This document shows positions 57,401-63,633 of a stretch of DNA of 64,000 nt, one piece after another. The position numbers and the translations under genes were made by a program. The stretch is taken from the NCBI GenBank assembly GCA_900618425.1, contig UZAN01039681.1, positions 49,588-113,587 on the forward strand, read 5' to 3'. Every line of letters begins with the position of its first letter. Position 1 is the stretch's first letter. The notes beneath the pieces are model-generated. The model had not been told where the DNA came from and searched no databases. It saw only the letters and a program-made list of their open reading frames with translations. Origin of the DNA: Echinostoma caproni. Taxonomy: Eukaryota; Platyhelminthes; Trematoda; Plagiorchiida; Echinostomatidae.

Positions 57401-60400
57401 TAATTCTGGCTGGCGCAGTTGTGAATTAGGTGTCGTTTTAACTGGTGGTAATACAATCATCTCATGTGAGAGTTCGATCTTGAATGGGCTAGTCATTGCA
57501 GACCAAAGATGAGATTTAGTTAGACGGAAAATACTCGCTCTGCCGCTTACTGCTTATCTGACAACTAGAGTTAATAATAACATTGCCGTTTCCTGACTTT
57601 TGTATGAAACATCAATGTTACATGTTATAACAGGGTAGACTTTTCATCAACTTGTGGCCCAAAACTTTCGCCAAGTATTAGTTTAGCCTAAATCCCAATG
57701 ACACTAGGTATACGGATCACATTCTTCGAAGACAAAAATGGTTGCACAGTTAACAATCATGGAATTCGGTACCATTCTTCGATATTAATGGGTTCATAAT
57801 ACTTCAACCAAAAAGCATTCGAGAAAACTTAATCCATTCATTCCAAAACACTACAGTTGACTGATGAAACGGAAAGTGAACTGCAATATTACATTAAGAA
57901 ACCTTTAAAAGAAACCACAACTGTTCTGACTTGCAAATGATGCCACATTGCCTCAAGTGATTTCTCTGCATTCGCACTTCGAATGAAATTTTTCCCATGC
58001 TCTTTCCACATCAGTACATGTTTCGTTGAACATTAGCAAGGGAATAACCTGAATGATTTAGTTAGCAAGCTTTGCACTGCGTAAAAGTTCAGAGACAACG
58101 AGAATCGCGCATGGATTGGATGATGTATGTGTATGCGAGTAATGCGCCGATTTCCTTACACAGTTTGGGCCCGTACACGGATTGCTTCCAACGCGTTTCA
58201 GCAGTGACCAACCAGTCGTTGATTTCGTATAATGAAGCTGTTTTCACAACTATTAGCGACTCCCCTAGAACATGCATATAGAGCTATCAACAGGCAACTT
58301 TCGCAGCTTCGTCGTGCTGAACTTTACACATACATATATGTGTATTTGGTTAGAAAAAAACACAATAAAAACATTATCAGGTAATTCTTCTAGTGTTATA
58401 GTGTAACCCATAGTAAAAACTACCCCGTATCTTAAATGGCATGTTTTAAATGATGAGCCTACATTATACCTTGACCTTTCTGTGTCTCACATCCATCGCT
58501 ATTCGCGCAAACGGTCGCTGTTCTTTTGTTGTTACAAACCACACACAATCTAATGATTCACAAAGAACCTGAAACCGGATATTAAACTAACAAAAGCAGT
58601 TATCACGGTCTAGAATCATCCACTCTTTGTTATTTTAGGTACTAAGTTTCACCAATGTTCAACTGCTTCCATTTGTCTTCGATTTACGGTCACTTACACA
58701 ATAACAAGCACAAACATGGTTCAGGATAAGACCTATGGATTACGACACCAATCTGTAACGCCCTAACGGTGCACACCGGTCGAGGAATAATTGTGACCAT
58801 CTTGTTTGGTTCGCATACACGTAGTCACTCTTCCTCCTCGTCCAATACGAAACTGGATTATTTATTTGCAAGAACTACATGATATTACTATTTTTAATAA
58901 AGATAATCTAAAAATCAATCATTTTCTCTTTTAATAAAACAGGTGACCACCCTCTGATCCGTCTATTTAAAGAACAGAAGAAATGATATTCATGTTACCA
59001 GTAAACATTTTTTTGAAACCTGTCATTGATATTAAAAACACAGAGGGGCAACCAAAACTGTTCTTCCATACAATTTGTAAAACCATGAGGAAAAAATTAT
59101 TATTTTGCTCTCACCTACCCTACAACACGTCCACGGCATGTGAACCAGCTGTCCGTTTCGAGGTGGATAGTCAACCCCATAAGACAGAGACCTTTTTTGT
59201 GGCTGAAAACCAAACAGTAACAATCACGTGATATGCAGCTATGTTACAGTGTCTGATCAGTTGCTCTTAAAATAAACCCCAAGGTCAAAATTAGACAGTA
59301 AAACAGGATTGATTCTTTCTCAAACTTTTCGCCTGATTCCTTCTTTAGAACATATCATTACTCACTCATAGTTCATGTAATACAAGAAACGATATCATGG
59401 ATGGGGCGGCCAGTGTCAGAAAGTTACATCTTAAGAAGAAAATGCAGTCTCCCACTTGAAATCTGTTGACATAATTATATGTGATCAATAACTTGAATTC
59501 GAGGATATGGGTTTTGGACCATGGTGTAAATAGAGAAACTAAAACCAGTGAAATTAGAGAATGCGTTTTATTTCGAACCTGTTTTTATTTTTATACTTGT
59601 TGAATGAACGTTTCAAAATTGCTGTAACTAGATCACATAAGAATGTAATCAAAAATCCGCCTGGCCGAATATTTTCAGAAAAGTTCAAAAATTTTAGAAC
59701 TCCTTTATTGGACCCCAGTCGGCTTATTTAAATGGTCTCACCGTTCGTCTAGTGGAGTCTACGCTATATAAAGGTACTTTCGGTATCAAAGTATCAGTTC
59801 CAGTCCCATCGAATTTGCTATGTTTTCTCTCATTCAAATTGCAGATAGAGGAAAACTTGTAAAAATTTCAGATATAGGCATTAGGACAGTTATCTTTAAC
59901 AATCGGTCATTCCGCTTTTTGTGGGATTCTCGCATATTTGTTCTTTATTAATCAATGAAATCTTGATTGGTTTCTAAGGCAAGGACCGTATGTGAATTCC
60001 GTAGATTGCAATTTGCATCATAGGGAAGTGTTGGGATACGGTTCTTGTGAACCCAGTGATGCTTGATTCCCCTTTTTATCGGTATTCGCAGAAGCGTTTT
60101 GTGAAAGAATGGCGCGCTGGACCAAAATCATTAGCATATAACTCTATCAAATAATGTAAACAAAAATAAATTTTGGTTGTTTTAATGCATCGGATGAAAA
60201 TGGACAACGAATACCACTTTTATTATCTTTTTAACGAATTCTCCAGCTAGTTTTATCACATAGCAGGAAGAGAATGGTATTCTATCATTTCGGTCCCCCA
60301 TCTGGCTTTGGACATGCCGGCAAATAAATCCGATCGCAGCTGTTATTCTGCCTCCATAGACGTCGTTGTTGCAGCCAAAATGTGGTCTTGGTTGATTCGG

Positions 60401-63400
60401 CCGCAGATCAATCTAGACTGAACACTTTTTCATACGGAAATAAGACCCAGTGGTCAGTTGTTTAACGGATAATTCTCCGTTCACGCTCTTGCTGAATACG
60501 GTAAATTTATTTAGCTTACACGACAAAATCTAATGTGTCGACAGAAGAAGCTCATAATAGAAGCAATGCTGAATGCTCTGAGATAGTTGAACACTCTGAT
60601 GTATGCGCGTATGCGTGTGTGTGTGTGTGTAGGACGGGCAGGGGGGGGTTAAACAACAACTTAATATAAGCACATCACAAGATTTTTCTTTACTAATGAA
60701 TAATGTATTCTGTCATCGTGCAGTACGACGGAATAAATTAACAGCAGCGGGCACAATTGGGTCAGAGAGAATATGGTTAACTGCTGGGAACTCACTACTC
60801 AGAAAAGGAACAAGACAGTTTGCGTTTCCAGTACCGTGCGGGGAATTTTAAATATCTCCAGGTTGTCAGAGTGGCTCTGTTCATTAGGATATTCCAAGGG
60901 ATAAGAGATCGTTGCTCAGTTTTGTCACTTATCCAATAAAATAATTTGAAACAAAAGATGTGACCGGGGTCTCTTTTTCAAAAGAAAACAGATAGTCTCT
61001 GTCAAGTTTGCAGTATTAAATTTCCCCAAAAATTTCTTTTCCATTTTTTTGATCTTATTCCAATCGGGGTCTAAATGTGTGTTCGAATTTTCGGAATGTT
61101 CATCTGTTCGCATGAATAGCCTGGAGGTTGCCACAGTTACGGATTGTCAATACATTTATGATGATAAACAGCTATTCACCGAAATCTCCTTTGTCGGTTT
61201 AGGAAAAATCAGTTCATGCTATTCACAGTATTGTATCATTGGACTGATTGAATTTTGCATTGGATGAGTCAGTGAAGAATAAAATGTTTGGTTCTAAGGT
61301 GCTTTATATACCTCGTCAACTTCAATGCTGGTTAGTTGAAAACGATCGGCAGTTTTATATATCACAGCTTTGTTGCTCAAAGTCACGAAGTACGGTGGAA
61401 TAGATAAGGGCTTTTTAAGACTTGGTCCTGAATTTAAGAACTTTTGCTGTTTTAACTGGGAAGATGTGGGCATTTTAAGCTATTATCACACCCCGTGAAT
61501 GCTTAATCCTTTTTCACATTATTTTGTAAATTTGAGTTCTCATGGTCGTAACCGTTACTGTGAGTTATTCCCACTCCCGCAGCTTGCAGTTCACGCTTTT
61601 CTATGGTTGACTATTTTGCTGGTTCTAGGAATGAAGTGTTTGAGTTTCTGTTTTGAAAGAGCTTGCTTGCAAACGTGCAGTGACTTCGGTGAGTACTTAG
61701 GTTATGAGATTAAATGTAGTTTGACCATAGGCAGCTATTTAGTCTAATGTATCTGATTTGATCTGTTAGACTCATGCATTCTGACTTTCCGATGAGGTAA
61801 GAACTATTTTGTTCACAATTTTGTTTCGTATTCCCCATTTGAACTCACGTTTTATCATCAATTTAATATGAAAAAATTCAATTCTGAAATAATTCCCTAC
61901 CTCCTGAACAAGCTTTTATAACCCATTTGTTCCATACACCCTGTAGTGGAGATTAAAGGCACATACAATCTGAGTGACTCTTGATGAGCCAAACATAATA
62001 GATCTTATACAAAATAGTCGCTAGTTTTCCATCGCATACAAGACATCAAGTTGAAACGTGATTTAACCTAGACCGTACAGGTAGTATCAGATGCGCGTTT
62101 ATCCATGACTGAAGCCCCACTCCTATTCTCGGAAGAAAGTGCATGATCCATCTCGTTCCCAGTACGATATGACTAAAACATGACGAGAAAATCCTACCGC
62201 AAAGGTAAAAGTCAGTGCCCTGGGAAAGCGCCGTCGCCGACTGAAGGCCATGAAACAAGAAACGAGAGAAAGTGGGGTGACGGTGGGATAATACAAACCG
62301 GAAAACTACCACACCACTACTACACCACATGTCCGTTTTCCAACTTTCCTGTATAGAATCTGACACAACCAAAAGGCCATCAAAGCACCGATAGTCAAGC
62401 GCATAAATTCATCATCAGAGTCTTCTAGAGGTTGCGCACTTAAAAGTTGGCATCACCACCACTTCTACTCATTTTATTAAGTCCCTGATTTGTGCATTCT
62501 GTAAATAGTACGGGAATAAGAAGATTGAGACACAACTGATACAGAATAGGATTTTCACAGACTATTCAGTAAAATGCTCTGCATCGATGGCAATTGTGCA
62601 ATACGGCCTCAGTCATCAGTTGGTAACGTGAGTAAACGTCACATATTGTTTCAGGGAACAGTTTTGTTTGTGACTGGCATTTTGCTGACTTTATTTGTCT
62701 GCTTATATTTTATTGATTTTCACCTTCCCTAATTAAAATGAAAATATTCTATTTAGAACATTTATTACGCTGAATTGTTCCCCTACCGAGCATGTTCTCT
62801 TTAATTTCTTATGCCACACATCAAACCAGATTCATACTTAACCAAAATAGTAAAATTTTTAAAACATGTATTATTGTACAGGTCAGGCTAAAATAAGACA
62901 CTCGTTTGTCAATCTATACAATACAAAAGCTCACCTTGTAAGCATGCAAAACGCAGGGTGGAAAGAAGGAGTGCAAGCCTCTCCCTTTATCAAGCACATC
63001 TAGTAAATCTTTGGTGCATGGATCAGCCGAGGTTGCAAAACTCCTAGATGAGAAAAGAGCGGAGAATATAAGTGTACAGTGAGTTCAAAATAACAAACTG
63101 TTAAAAAAAGCTTACCTAATATCCAAGCAACCAATTTCGAATGCCATGGCCACATCGGTGATATCTTTGAAATGTGCATAGTAGATTTCTTTTGCCTAGA
63201 AAACGAGAACATATTAAAATAGGTCAACCCTGAATGTTTTAGTAAACTACTTGCTGGTGAAGGTAAAACAAAGTGGATCGATCATTTCGAGCTGCCTCTT
63301 CAAATTTAGTTGGATACAGGCAAATGGCCAAAGTTAATTCTGTCGGATTGTACAGTTTTTTTATTTCTGCCCATGTCAAATTACGACAAAGAATGTGTCG

Positions 63401-63633
63401 GAAAGCGGTTAGATTGTGATTGTCCCGTGGCATTTGTAAACCATACAGTTGCGAAGAGCTCATCAGTGAGACTGTGCGCATTGCCATGCCGATGAGTTCC
63501 TGCATTACACGGATTCAGGTGACCGAATCAATAAATAAAGTGAAATCACCTTCACAGTGGTATCCGCGGCACACATCACTTTGGCATACCCGAGGCTGGT
63601 ACAAATTGTCAGTACGTCTTCGGCCTCGCCCAT
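1629..63633 (-). CDS. FAK: Focal adhesion kinase (FAK/PYK2 family), exons 1-10, 3' end beyond window
   Basis: Non-receptor tyrosine kinase that relays integrin and growth-factor signals at cell-matrix contacts; the FERM domain regulates the kinase and binds membrane lipid and partners (family knowledge). Ten exons were joined by hand: 63633-63550, 63499-63251, 63195-63116, 63043-62935, 54404-54264, 40827-40750, 32367-32054, 20221-20051, 16555-16444, 1716-1629. All introns are GT-AG and every phase matches, giving one open frame of about 475 codons. Diagnostic stretches align without large gaps to vertebrate FAK: TLFYLHQQ, GCLDIR, GLHSFFP, NKALRR, VELVIGP, LLEGYC, LGEGQFGDVYKGIY and VAVKTCK. 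FERM is residues 1 to about 315, the linker about 316-420, and the kinase from about 421. Human K454 and E471 correspond to K457 and E474, with identical 17-residue spacing. Whether the ancestor is FAK or PYK2 cannot be decided; invertebrates usually have one such gene. The remaining kinase and C-terminal exons are not in the window. Confidence 0.92.
3301..3504 (+). mobile_element. tRNA-headed SINE, family A, copy 1
   Basis: The head has a box A-like element near 3306-3313 (cagtggtaatg) and box B-like gagttcaaatcc at 3344-3355. The body carries agcgaaactcgagtctagtgct, and the 3' end is gtcagctcaaatcaataaa. The copy at 14363 matches along the full length. This supports a Pol III-derived SINE about 200 bases long with an AATAAA-containing tail. 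Confidence 0.7.
3841..4255 (+). repeat. Inverted-repeat arm 1 (about 415 bases, G-rich core)
   Basis: Reverse complement of 9268-9642, nearly identical outside the core. It starts acactatacc, holds three 21-base tandem units (tcaagtgaatcc at 3860, 3881 and 3902), and has a guanine-rich tract at 4083-4117 that meets a single N and a cytosine run. The ends are sharp against unrelated flanks. This fits a dispersed element inserted twice, or the arms of a fold-back element. Confidence 0.75.
5224..5400 (+). mobile_element. LINE family 2, endonuclease-region fragment (probable)
   Basis: The frame reads INNCELFLANSKRSKQSYRL and then PDPQWQL, resembling the LFLANTNFRH...RLTWRPPD stretch near the end of the apurinic endonuclease domain in a LINE family common in flukes. 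A reverse-transcriptase motif of the same family follows at 6191, about 970 bases away, roughly the expected spacing. The sequence is heavily degraded and the call rests on one short motif. Confidence 0.4.
5503..5526 (+). repeat. (TTTTA)n microsatellite
   Basis: Four to five units of ttttat. Confidence 0.9.
6080..6172 (+). mobile_element. Tc1/mariner-type fragment, duplicate of 7660-7750
   Basis: About 90 bases from acaatcaaaaatg to cttgtttttgagtcattt match the middle of the transposase copy at 7660-7750, including the same in-frame stop after ICF/TCF. The shared stop means both derive from an already dead source, or one from the other. Confidence 0.6.
6191..6300 (+). mobile_element. LINE family 2, reverse transcriptase fragment
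   Basis: Frame GRIRVYDE...FVTSSGVHQGCPLSPFL contains the conserved RT block SGVRQGCPLSPFLF that precedes the YADD motif. The frame loses similarity after VVDR. Probably the continuation of the fragment at 5224. Confidence 0.75.
6515..6660 (+). repeat. Dispersed direct repeat, copy 1
   Basis: About 145 bases, about 70-75% similar by eye to 9117-9262: shared taggaaatcgca, tcaaagga, ctcac/ctcat, atactgagggcc and actcatgc. No coding capacity or structure recognised. SINE family B follows it closely. Confidence 0.5.
6774..6945 (+). mobile_element. tRNA-headed SINE, family B, copy 1
   Basis: Box A-like taactcaagag at 6786-6796 and box B ggttcgagtcc at 6829-6839, then tcagggacac and the body block gatgtccagtgctctttgtt. 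The A-to-B spacing is like that of a tRNA. The same order occurs in the copies at 18126, 23640 (reverse) and 42410. Short direct repeats 6701-6753 and 7018-7060 lie outside it. Confidence 0.68.
7315..8480 (+). mobile_element. Tc1/mariner (IS630-type) transposase pseudogene
   Basis: Pieces in three frames: an N-terminal helix-turn-helix (ILRAYDNGDDWLIVAASLGV, then TAMTWIRRH), GNPTVTLAFLRMKLKAEY, the first catalytic block IIWIDETNFNPHYSRNYG with Asp codon at 7811, SSRGINLHVIGAMNTDG, the second block CDNSPCHS (Asp at 8136), and SPVLNPIEMIW with the catalytic Glu codon at 8235. Spacing of the second Asp to Glu is about 32 residues, within the DDE/DD34E range. Stops, frameshifts and an 89-base insertion at 7954 disable it. 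No terminal inverted repeats were identified. Confidence 0.82.
7954..8042 (-). mobile_element. 89-base retroelement tail inserted in transposase, with 13-bp TSD
   Basis: The insert is flanked by perfect copies of agaggattctaca (7941-7953 and 8043-8055). Removing it rejoins the flanking transposase sequence. The insert matches the end of the longer repeats at 27467 and 35490, and on the minus strand shares their terminus (ggcgaaatggaa). The long TSD and 5' truncation on the minus strand fit target-primed retrotransposition. Confidence 0.8.
9117..9262 (+). repeat. Dispersed direct repeat, copy 2
   Basis: Second copy of 6515-6660 (gtaggaaatcgcacgtaatt, ggatactaagggcctggact). It ends directly against inverted-repeat arm 2, at 9268. 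Confidence 0.5.
9268..9642 (-). repeat. Inverted-repeat arm 2
   Basis: Same repeat as 3841-4255 in opposite orientation, ending ggtatagtgt. It lacks about 40 bases around its single N at 9375, where arm 1 has the G/C run, so the difference may be an assembly collapse. No target-site duplication could be seen around either arm. Confidence 0.75.
11268..11420 (-). mobile_element. SINE family B relative with a different tRNA head
   Basis: On the minus strand the head reads ggtggccgaacgggtagc (box A) and gggtttgatcccc (box B), unlike the other family B heads. The downstream block actgctgacgagacccaacc and gctgcctagtgcttc matches the family B body. It looks like the same body behind another tRNA-like promoter. 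Confidence 0.55.
13365..13512. repeat. Perfect palindrome with AT core, next to an N
   Basis: Arms 13365-13415 and 13462-13512 are exact reverse complements of 51 bases around an (AT) run. A single N at 13513 and a second TA run (13517-13547) follow. Most likely a misjoined inverted read at a dinucleotide repeat. Confidence 0.9.
14363..14560 (+). mobile_element. tRNA-headed SINE, family A, copy 2
   Basis: Better-preserved head: ttggcacattggtaacgcac (box A) and gagttcaaatccc (box B), then the shared body gcgaaactcgagtctagtgc, the gaactgaggattgtg block and the tail gtcagttcaaatcaataaat. It lacks a short internal stretch present in copy 1 after agtgctt. Confidence 0.72.
15783..15845 (+). repeat. 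Possible tRNA-like SINE head
   Basis: ggttagcacaacgtggatcc resembles box A, and gtttcaaatct about 30 bases later resembles box B with two mismatches. No second copy was found in the window, so this rests on promoter likeness only. Confidence 0.25.
16444..16555 (-). CDS. FAK: FAK exon 9 (kinase glycine-rich loop)
   Basis: One base completing Tyr409, then 37 codons; acceptor gattacag|TGC, donor AAT|gtaagcga; phase 0 end. ELEMPRESVLLEQ leads into LGEGQFGDVYKGIY, the ATP-binding P-loop (G431, G433, G436). This is near-identical to human IGEGQFGDVHQGIY and rules out a random open frame. Confidence 0.95.
18126..18300 (+). mobile_element. SINE family B, copy 2
   Basis: Box A taactcagagg at 18143-18153, then gggtttcgattcacaacccg, a decayed box B (gatctgaatcc), tgttgacgtgtg, and the body block atccagtgttctttgtcggc. 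It is more diverged than the copies at 6774 and 23640. Confidence 0.6.
19638..19730 (-). repeat. tRNA-like relic
   Basis: Minus strand carries a box A-like tgctcatatgg and a perfect box B ggttcgaatcc, with a 4 of 5 paired T stem (tggg/ccca). The acceptor arms do not pair well and the anticodon arm is not foldable by eye. Probably a SINE head or dead tRNA. Confidence 0.4.
20051..20221 (-). CDS. FAK: FAK exon 8, predicted FERM-kinase linker
   Basis: Least certain exon. One base completing R352, 56 codons (QGTGKPDVHM to EHALRR), then two bases TA that make Tyr409 with the first base of exon 9. The frame is open, Gly/Ser-rich and disordered-looking, and the phases fit exons 7 and 9 exactly. The acceptor aataaacag|ACA lacks a good pyrimidine tract; a phase-compatible alternative is tcatccag|GCC at 20179-20186. 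The donor ATA|gtgtgagt is weak. The stronger GTGAGT two bases further on would put a TAG in frame. Confidence 0.6.
22774..22798 (+). repeat. (CA)n microsatellite
   Basis: Uninterrupted CA run of about 12 units in intron 7. Confidence 0.95.
23640..23822 (-). mobile_element. SINE family B, copy 3
   Basis: Read on the minus strand: box A tagctccgggg, then taagggtttgaagtcccaac, box B ggtttgagtcc, tgacagggacac, the block gctgacgagttccaaacagg and gtccagtgctctgctggtta. This is the cleanest copy of the shared body. Confidence 0.7.
24655..24990 (+). mobile_element. LINE family 2, C-terminal fragment
   Basis: VRRRISGNRGRPLEQVIDLH and LWLRHVLRMSSYRLLRYAM match the family C-terminus (WLGHVLRMPxHRLPRRAM). 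In another frame DCNQWLETLSDIVD matches the closing NQWLETLSDMAQ block. Frameshifts and stops show it is dead. Antisense to FAK. Confidence 0.8.
27467..27889 (-). mobile_element. Retroelement C-terminus and 3' UTR, copy 2
   Basis: On the minus strand the first third reads an open frame with KHAREFLEAWHSSINSINRHI and DHVYTPMQLKDQM, then untranslatable 3' UTR ending in the terminus shared with 7954-8042. The frame looks like the C-terminal extension of a fluke retroelement, possibly Penelope-like; the class is not settled by this piece. Confidence 0.65.
28584..29620 (+). mobile_element. LINE family 2, RT C-terminal half and 3' UTR
   Basis: Starts around the catalytic block: DLEDANYNEYMF stands where DLEYADDIxLMF is expected, so the YADD aspartates are lost. 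Then come IDILTSTVPPFGMCF, GSCITNDG, VPSVVLYGG, WCLRNLADVGWSKRV, and the decayed RISHLPG and WL blocks up to about 29390. The 3' UTR near 29530-29600 (tttgtattcattatgagttt) matches the copy at 36775 and ends in a gatgatcaaaatgat stretch. Several stops and frame changes. Antisense to FAK. Confidence 0.85.
32054..32367 (-). CDS. FAK: FAK exon 7 (FERM F3 and start of linker)
   Basis: 104 codons plus 2 bases; acceptor aacttacag|CCT, donor CCG|gtaagtgt. The first 66 codons finish the PH-like F3 lobe, ending in HTQEAADTVVHLLEGYC, the equivalent of human AENMADLIDGYC. The last 38 codons are low-complexity linker rich in Ser, Thr and Arg (RTSRASRDS, basophilic-kinase-like sites by inference). I see no proline-rich Src-SH3 site like the one human FAK has here. 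Confidence 0.93.
35490..35870 (-). mobile_element. Retroelement 3' end, copy 3
   Basis: Parallel to 27467-27889: shared blocks ggcgtgtacacgtgatccag (35764-35783 on the plus strand), a cagtgcttga stretch and attaccagccga. It is more diverged, with small deletions, and the coding frame is lost. Confidence 0.6.
36421..36451 (+). repeat. (TA)n microsatellite
   Basis: Uninterrupted TA run of about 15 units in intron 6. Confidence 0.95.
36630..36697 (+). mobile_element. SINE family A, 3' fragment
   Basis: Only the 3' part: gaggattgtgcgtggaggtg, then tctgaaggatggtcaattca and aatcaata, matching the ends of the copies at 3301 and 14363. A LINE 3' end starts about 80 bases further on. Confidence 0.55.
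36775..37055 (+). mobile_element. LINE family 2, extreme C-terminus and 3' UTR
   Basis: METLRIMAGNRQQWRSCCHF fits the family ending LETLxxMAxNRxQWRSCC. The 3' UTR block tttgtattatgagtctggca and the closing gatgatgatgat repeat parallel 29530-29610. A strongly 5'-truncated copy, typical of target-primed reverse transcription. Confidence 0.75.
38993..39012 (+). repeat. (GA)n microsatellite
   Basis: About 10 GA units, then gtgagtgaag. Confidence 0.95.
40750..40827 (-). CDS. FAK: FAK exon 6 (FERM F3 first strands)
   Basis: 26 codons, phase 0 at both ends; acceptor tcaatacag|GCC, donor GAG|gtaagttg. AGHGFPVELVIGPRF matches the F3 opening of FAK (SSWIISVELAIGPEEG). Small exon between 13.4 kb and 8.4 kb introns. 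Confidence 0.92.
42410..42575 (+). mobile_element. SINE family B, copy 4
   Basis: Box A tagctctgggg at 42423-42433, box B-like ggttcacgtcc at 42468-42478, tgatagggacacg, then caactgtctagtgctatttg. It sits about 400 bases upstream of the CR1-like LINE. Confidence 0.62.
42985..45830 (+). mobile_element. CR1-like non-LTR retrotransposon, near full-length second ORF, inactive
   Basis: Domains in order: endonuclease with QESWLQETV, FRADRPPGRKTKGGGV and IFAGDFN (43040-43480); TRNEASLDHVL; RT with NGNKSAGLDGLSPVVLK, WRDVHIIPLPKK, QGAISSPFLFF and FKYADDIVVGG (44230-44910); SLNPDKC; and the C-terminal CSPVIFPSLLSKDF and DRLCDSILSDASHPLH (45290-45480). The 3' UTR has aataaa near 45802 and ends in a ttgac repeat (cttgacttgacttga). 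At least six frameshifts or stops. RT motif A (FxDFSSAF) is destroyed although YADD survives. Similar to schistosome SR1-type CR1 elements. Antisense to FAK in intron 5. Confidence 0.88.
46225..46255 (+). repeat. Imperfect (GA)n
   Basis: GA-rich run with gg and acg interruptions. Confidence 0.85.
48097..48615. other. Assembly gap, 519 N
   Basis: Unknown bases within FAK intron 5, preceded by CA-rich sequence (cacacacacaga), a common cause of assembly breaks. Open frames reported across it are meaningless. Confidence 1.
53591..53669 (-). repeat. tRNA-like relic with paired ends
   Basis: Minus strand: ends ggtggtg and caccgcc can pair over seven positions, box A tagtcaactgg, box B ggttcgaatcc. 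The T stem and anticodon stem do not pair, so it is a tRNA-derived relic or SINE head rather than a working gene. Confidence 0.45.
54264..54404 (-). CDS. FAK: FAK exon 5 (FERM F2 basic patch to F3)
   Basis: 47 codons, phase 0 at both ends; acceptor ctgtgacag|AAT, donor GGA|gtaagtac. NKALRRAVQNYL corresponds to the human KTLRKLIQQTF stretch, and FDRDVIKCSFG to FDKECFKCALG. The KAKTLRK patch of vertebrate FAK binds phosphoinositides (family knowledge); here it is YKNKALRR across the exon 4/5 junction. The exon is isolated by 8.5 kb and 13.4 kb introns. Confidence 0.93.
54847..54869 (+). repeat. (CA)n microsatellite
   Basis: Uninterrupted CA run in intron 4, within a wider purine/pyrimidine-alternating stretch. 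Confidence 0.95.
60614..60630 (+). repeat. (GT)n microsatellite
   Basis: GT run in intron 4, followed 20 bases later by a nine-base G run. Confidence 0.95.
62935..63043 (-). CDS. FAK: FAK exon 4 (FERM F2)
   Basis: One base completing R138, then 36 codons; acceptor ctcatctag|GAG, donor AAG|gtgagctt. DVLDKGRGLHSFFP aligns with the human stretch EVLEKDVGLKRFFP. It ends in HAYK, the first lysine of the basic patch that continues in exon 5. The following intron is 8.5 kb. Confidence 0.93.
63116..63195 (-). CDS. FAK: FAK exon 3 (FERM F2)
   Basis: 26 codons plus 2 bases; acceptor gttttctag|GCA, donor TTAG|gtaagctt. Encodes AKEIYYAHF...GCLDI and the first two bases of R138. GCLDIR matches the F2-lobe GCLEIRR signature, one of the strongest family marks in this gene. 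Confidence 0.92.
63251..63499 (-). CDS. FAK: FAK exon 2 (FERM F1 to start of F2)
   Basis: 83 codons, phase 0 at both ends; acceptor taatgcag|GAA, donor CAA|gtagtttac. Runs from ELIGMAMR to FYLHQQ. YGLQM aligns with YGFRL of human F1, and the closing STLFYLHQQ aligns with the F2 opening TLNFFYQQ. The first introns on either side are only 50 and 55 bases, so the reading frame alone nearly joins exons 1 to 4. Confidence 0.85.
63550..63633 (-). CDS. FAK: FAK exon 1 (initiator, FERM F1 start)
   Basis: Encodes 28 residues starting MGEAEDVLTIC and ending ADTTVK; phase 0 end, donor AAG|gtgatttc. The ATG at 63633 is the first methionine after an in-frame TGA at 63661-63663, with no usable 3' splice site between them, so I take it as the start. 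Its -3 base is C, so the context is weak, but +4 is G. The start lies right at the F1 lobe, so the fluke protein lacks the roughly 30-residue N-terminal tail of vertebrate FAK unless an unseen upstream exon replaces this ATG. ADTTVKELI matches the ATDVRGII region of human FAK. Confidence 0.78.

Larger units (their letters stand above)
54405..62934 (-). other. FAK intron 4 (8.5 kb)
   Basis: Apart from CA (54847) and GT (60614) microsatellites I recognise nothing here: no LINE motifs, tRNA-like heads or conserved exons. It is the most repeat-poor large intron of the gene by eye, or its repeats are too decayed to read. Confidence 0.75.

Noticed and set aside
62046..62372. 108-codon minus-strand frame in intron 4
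   Set aside because: No motif. It does not fit the FAK domain order, where exon 4 joins exon 5 in phase without it.
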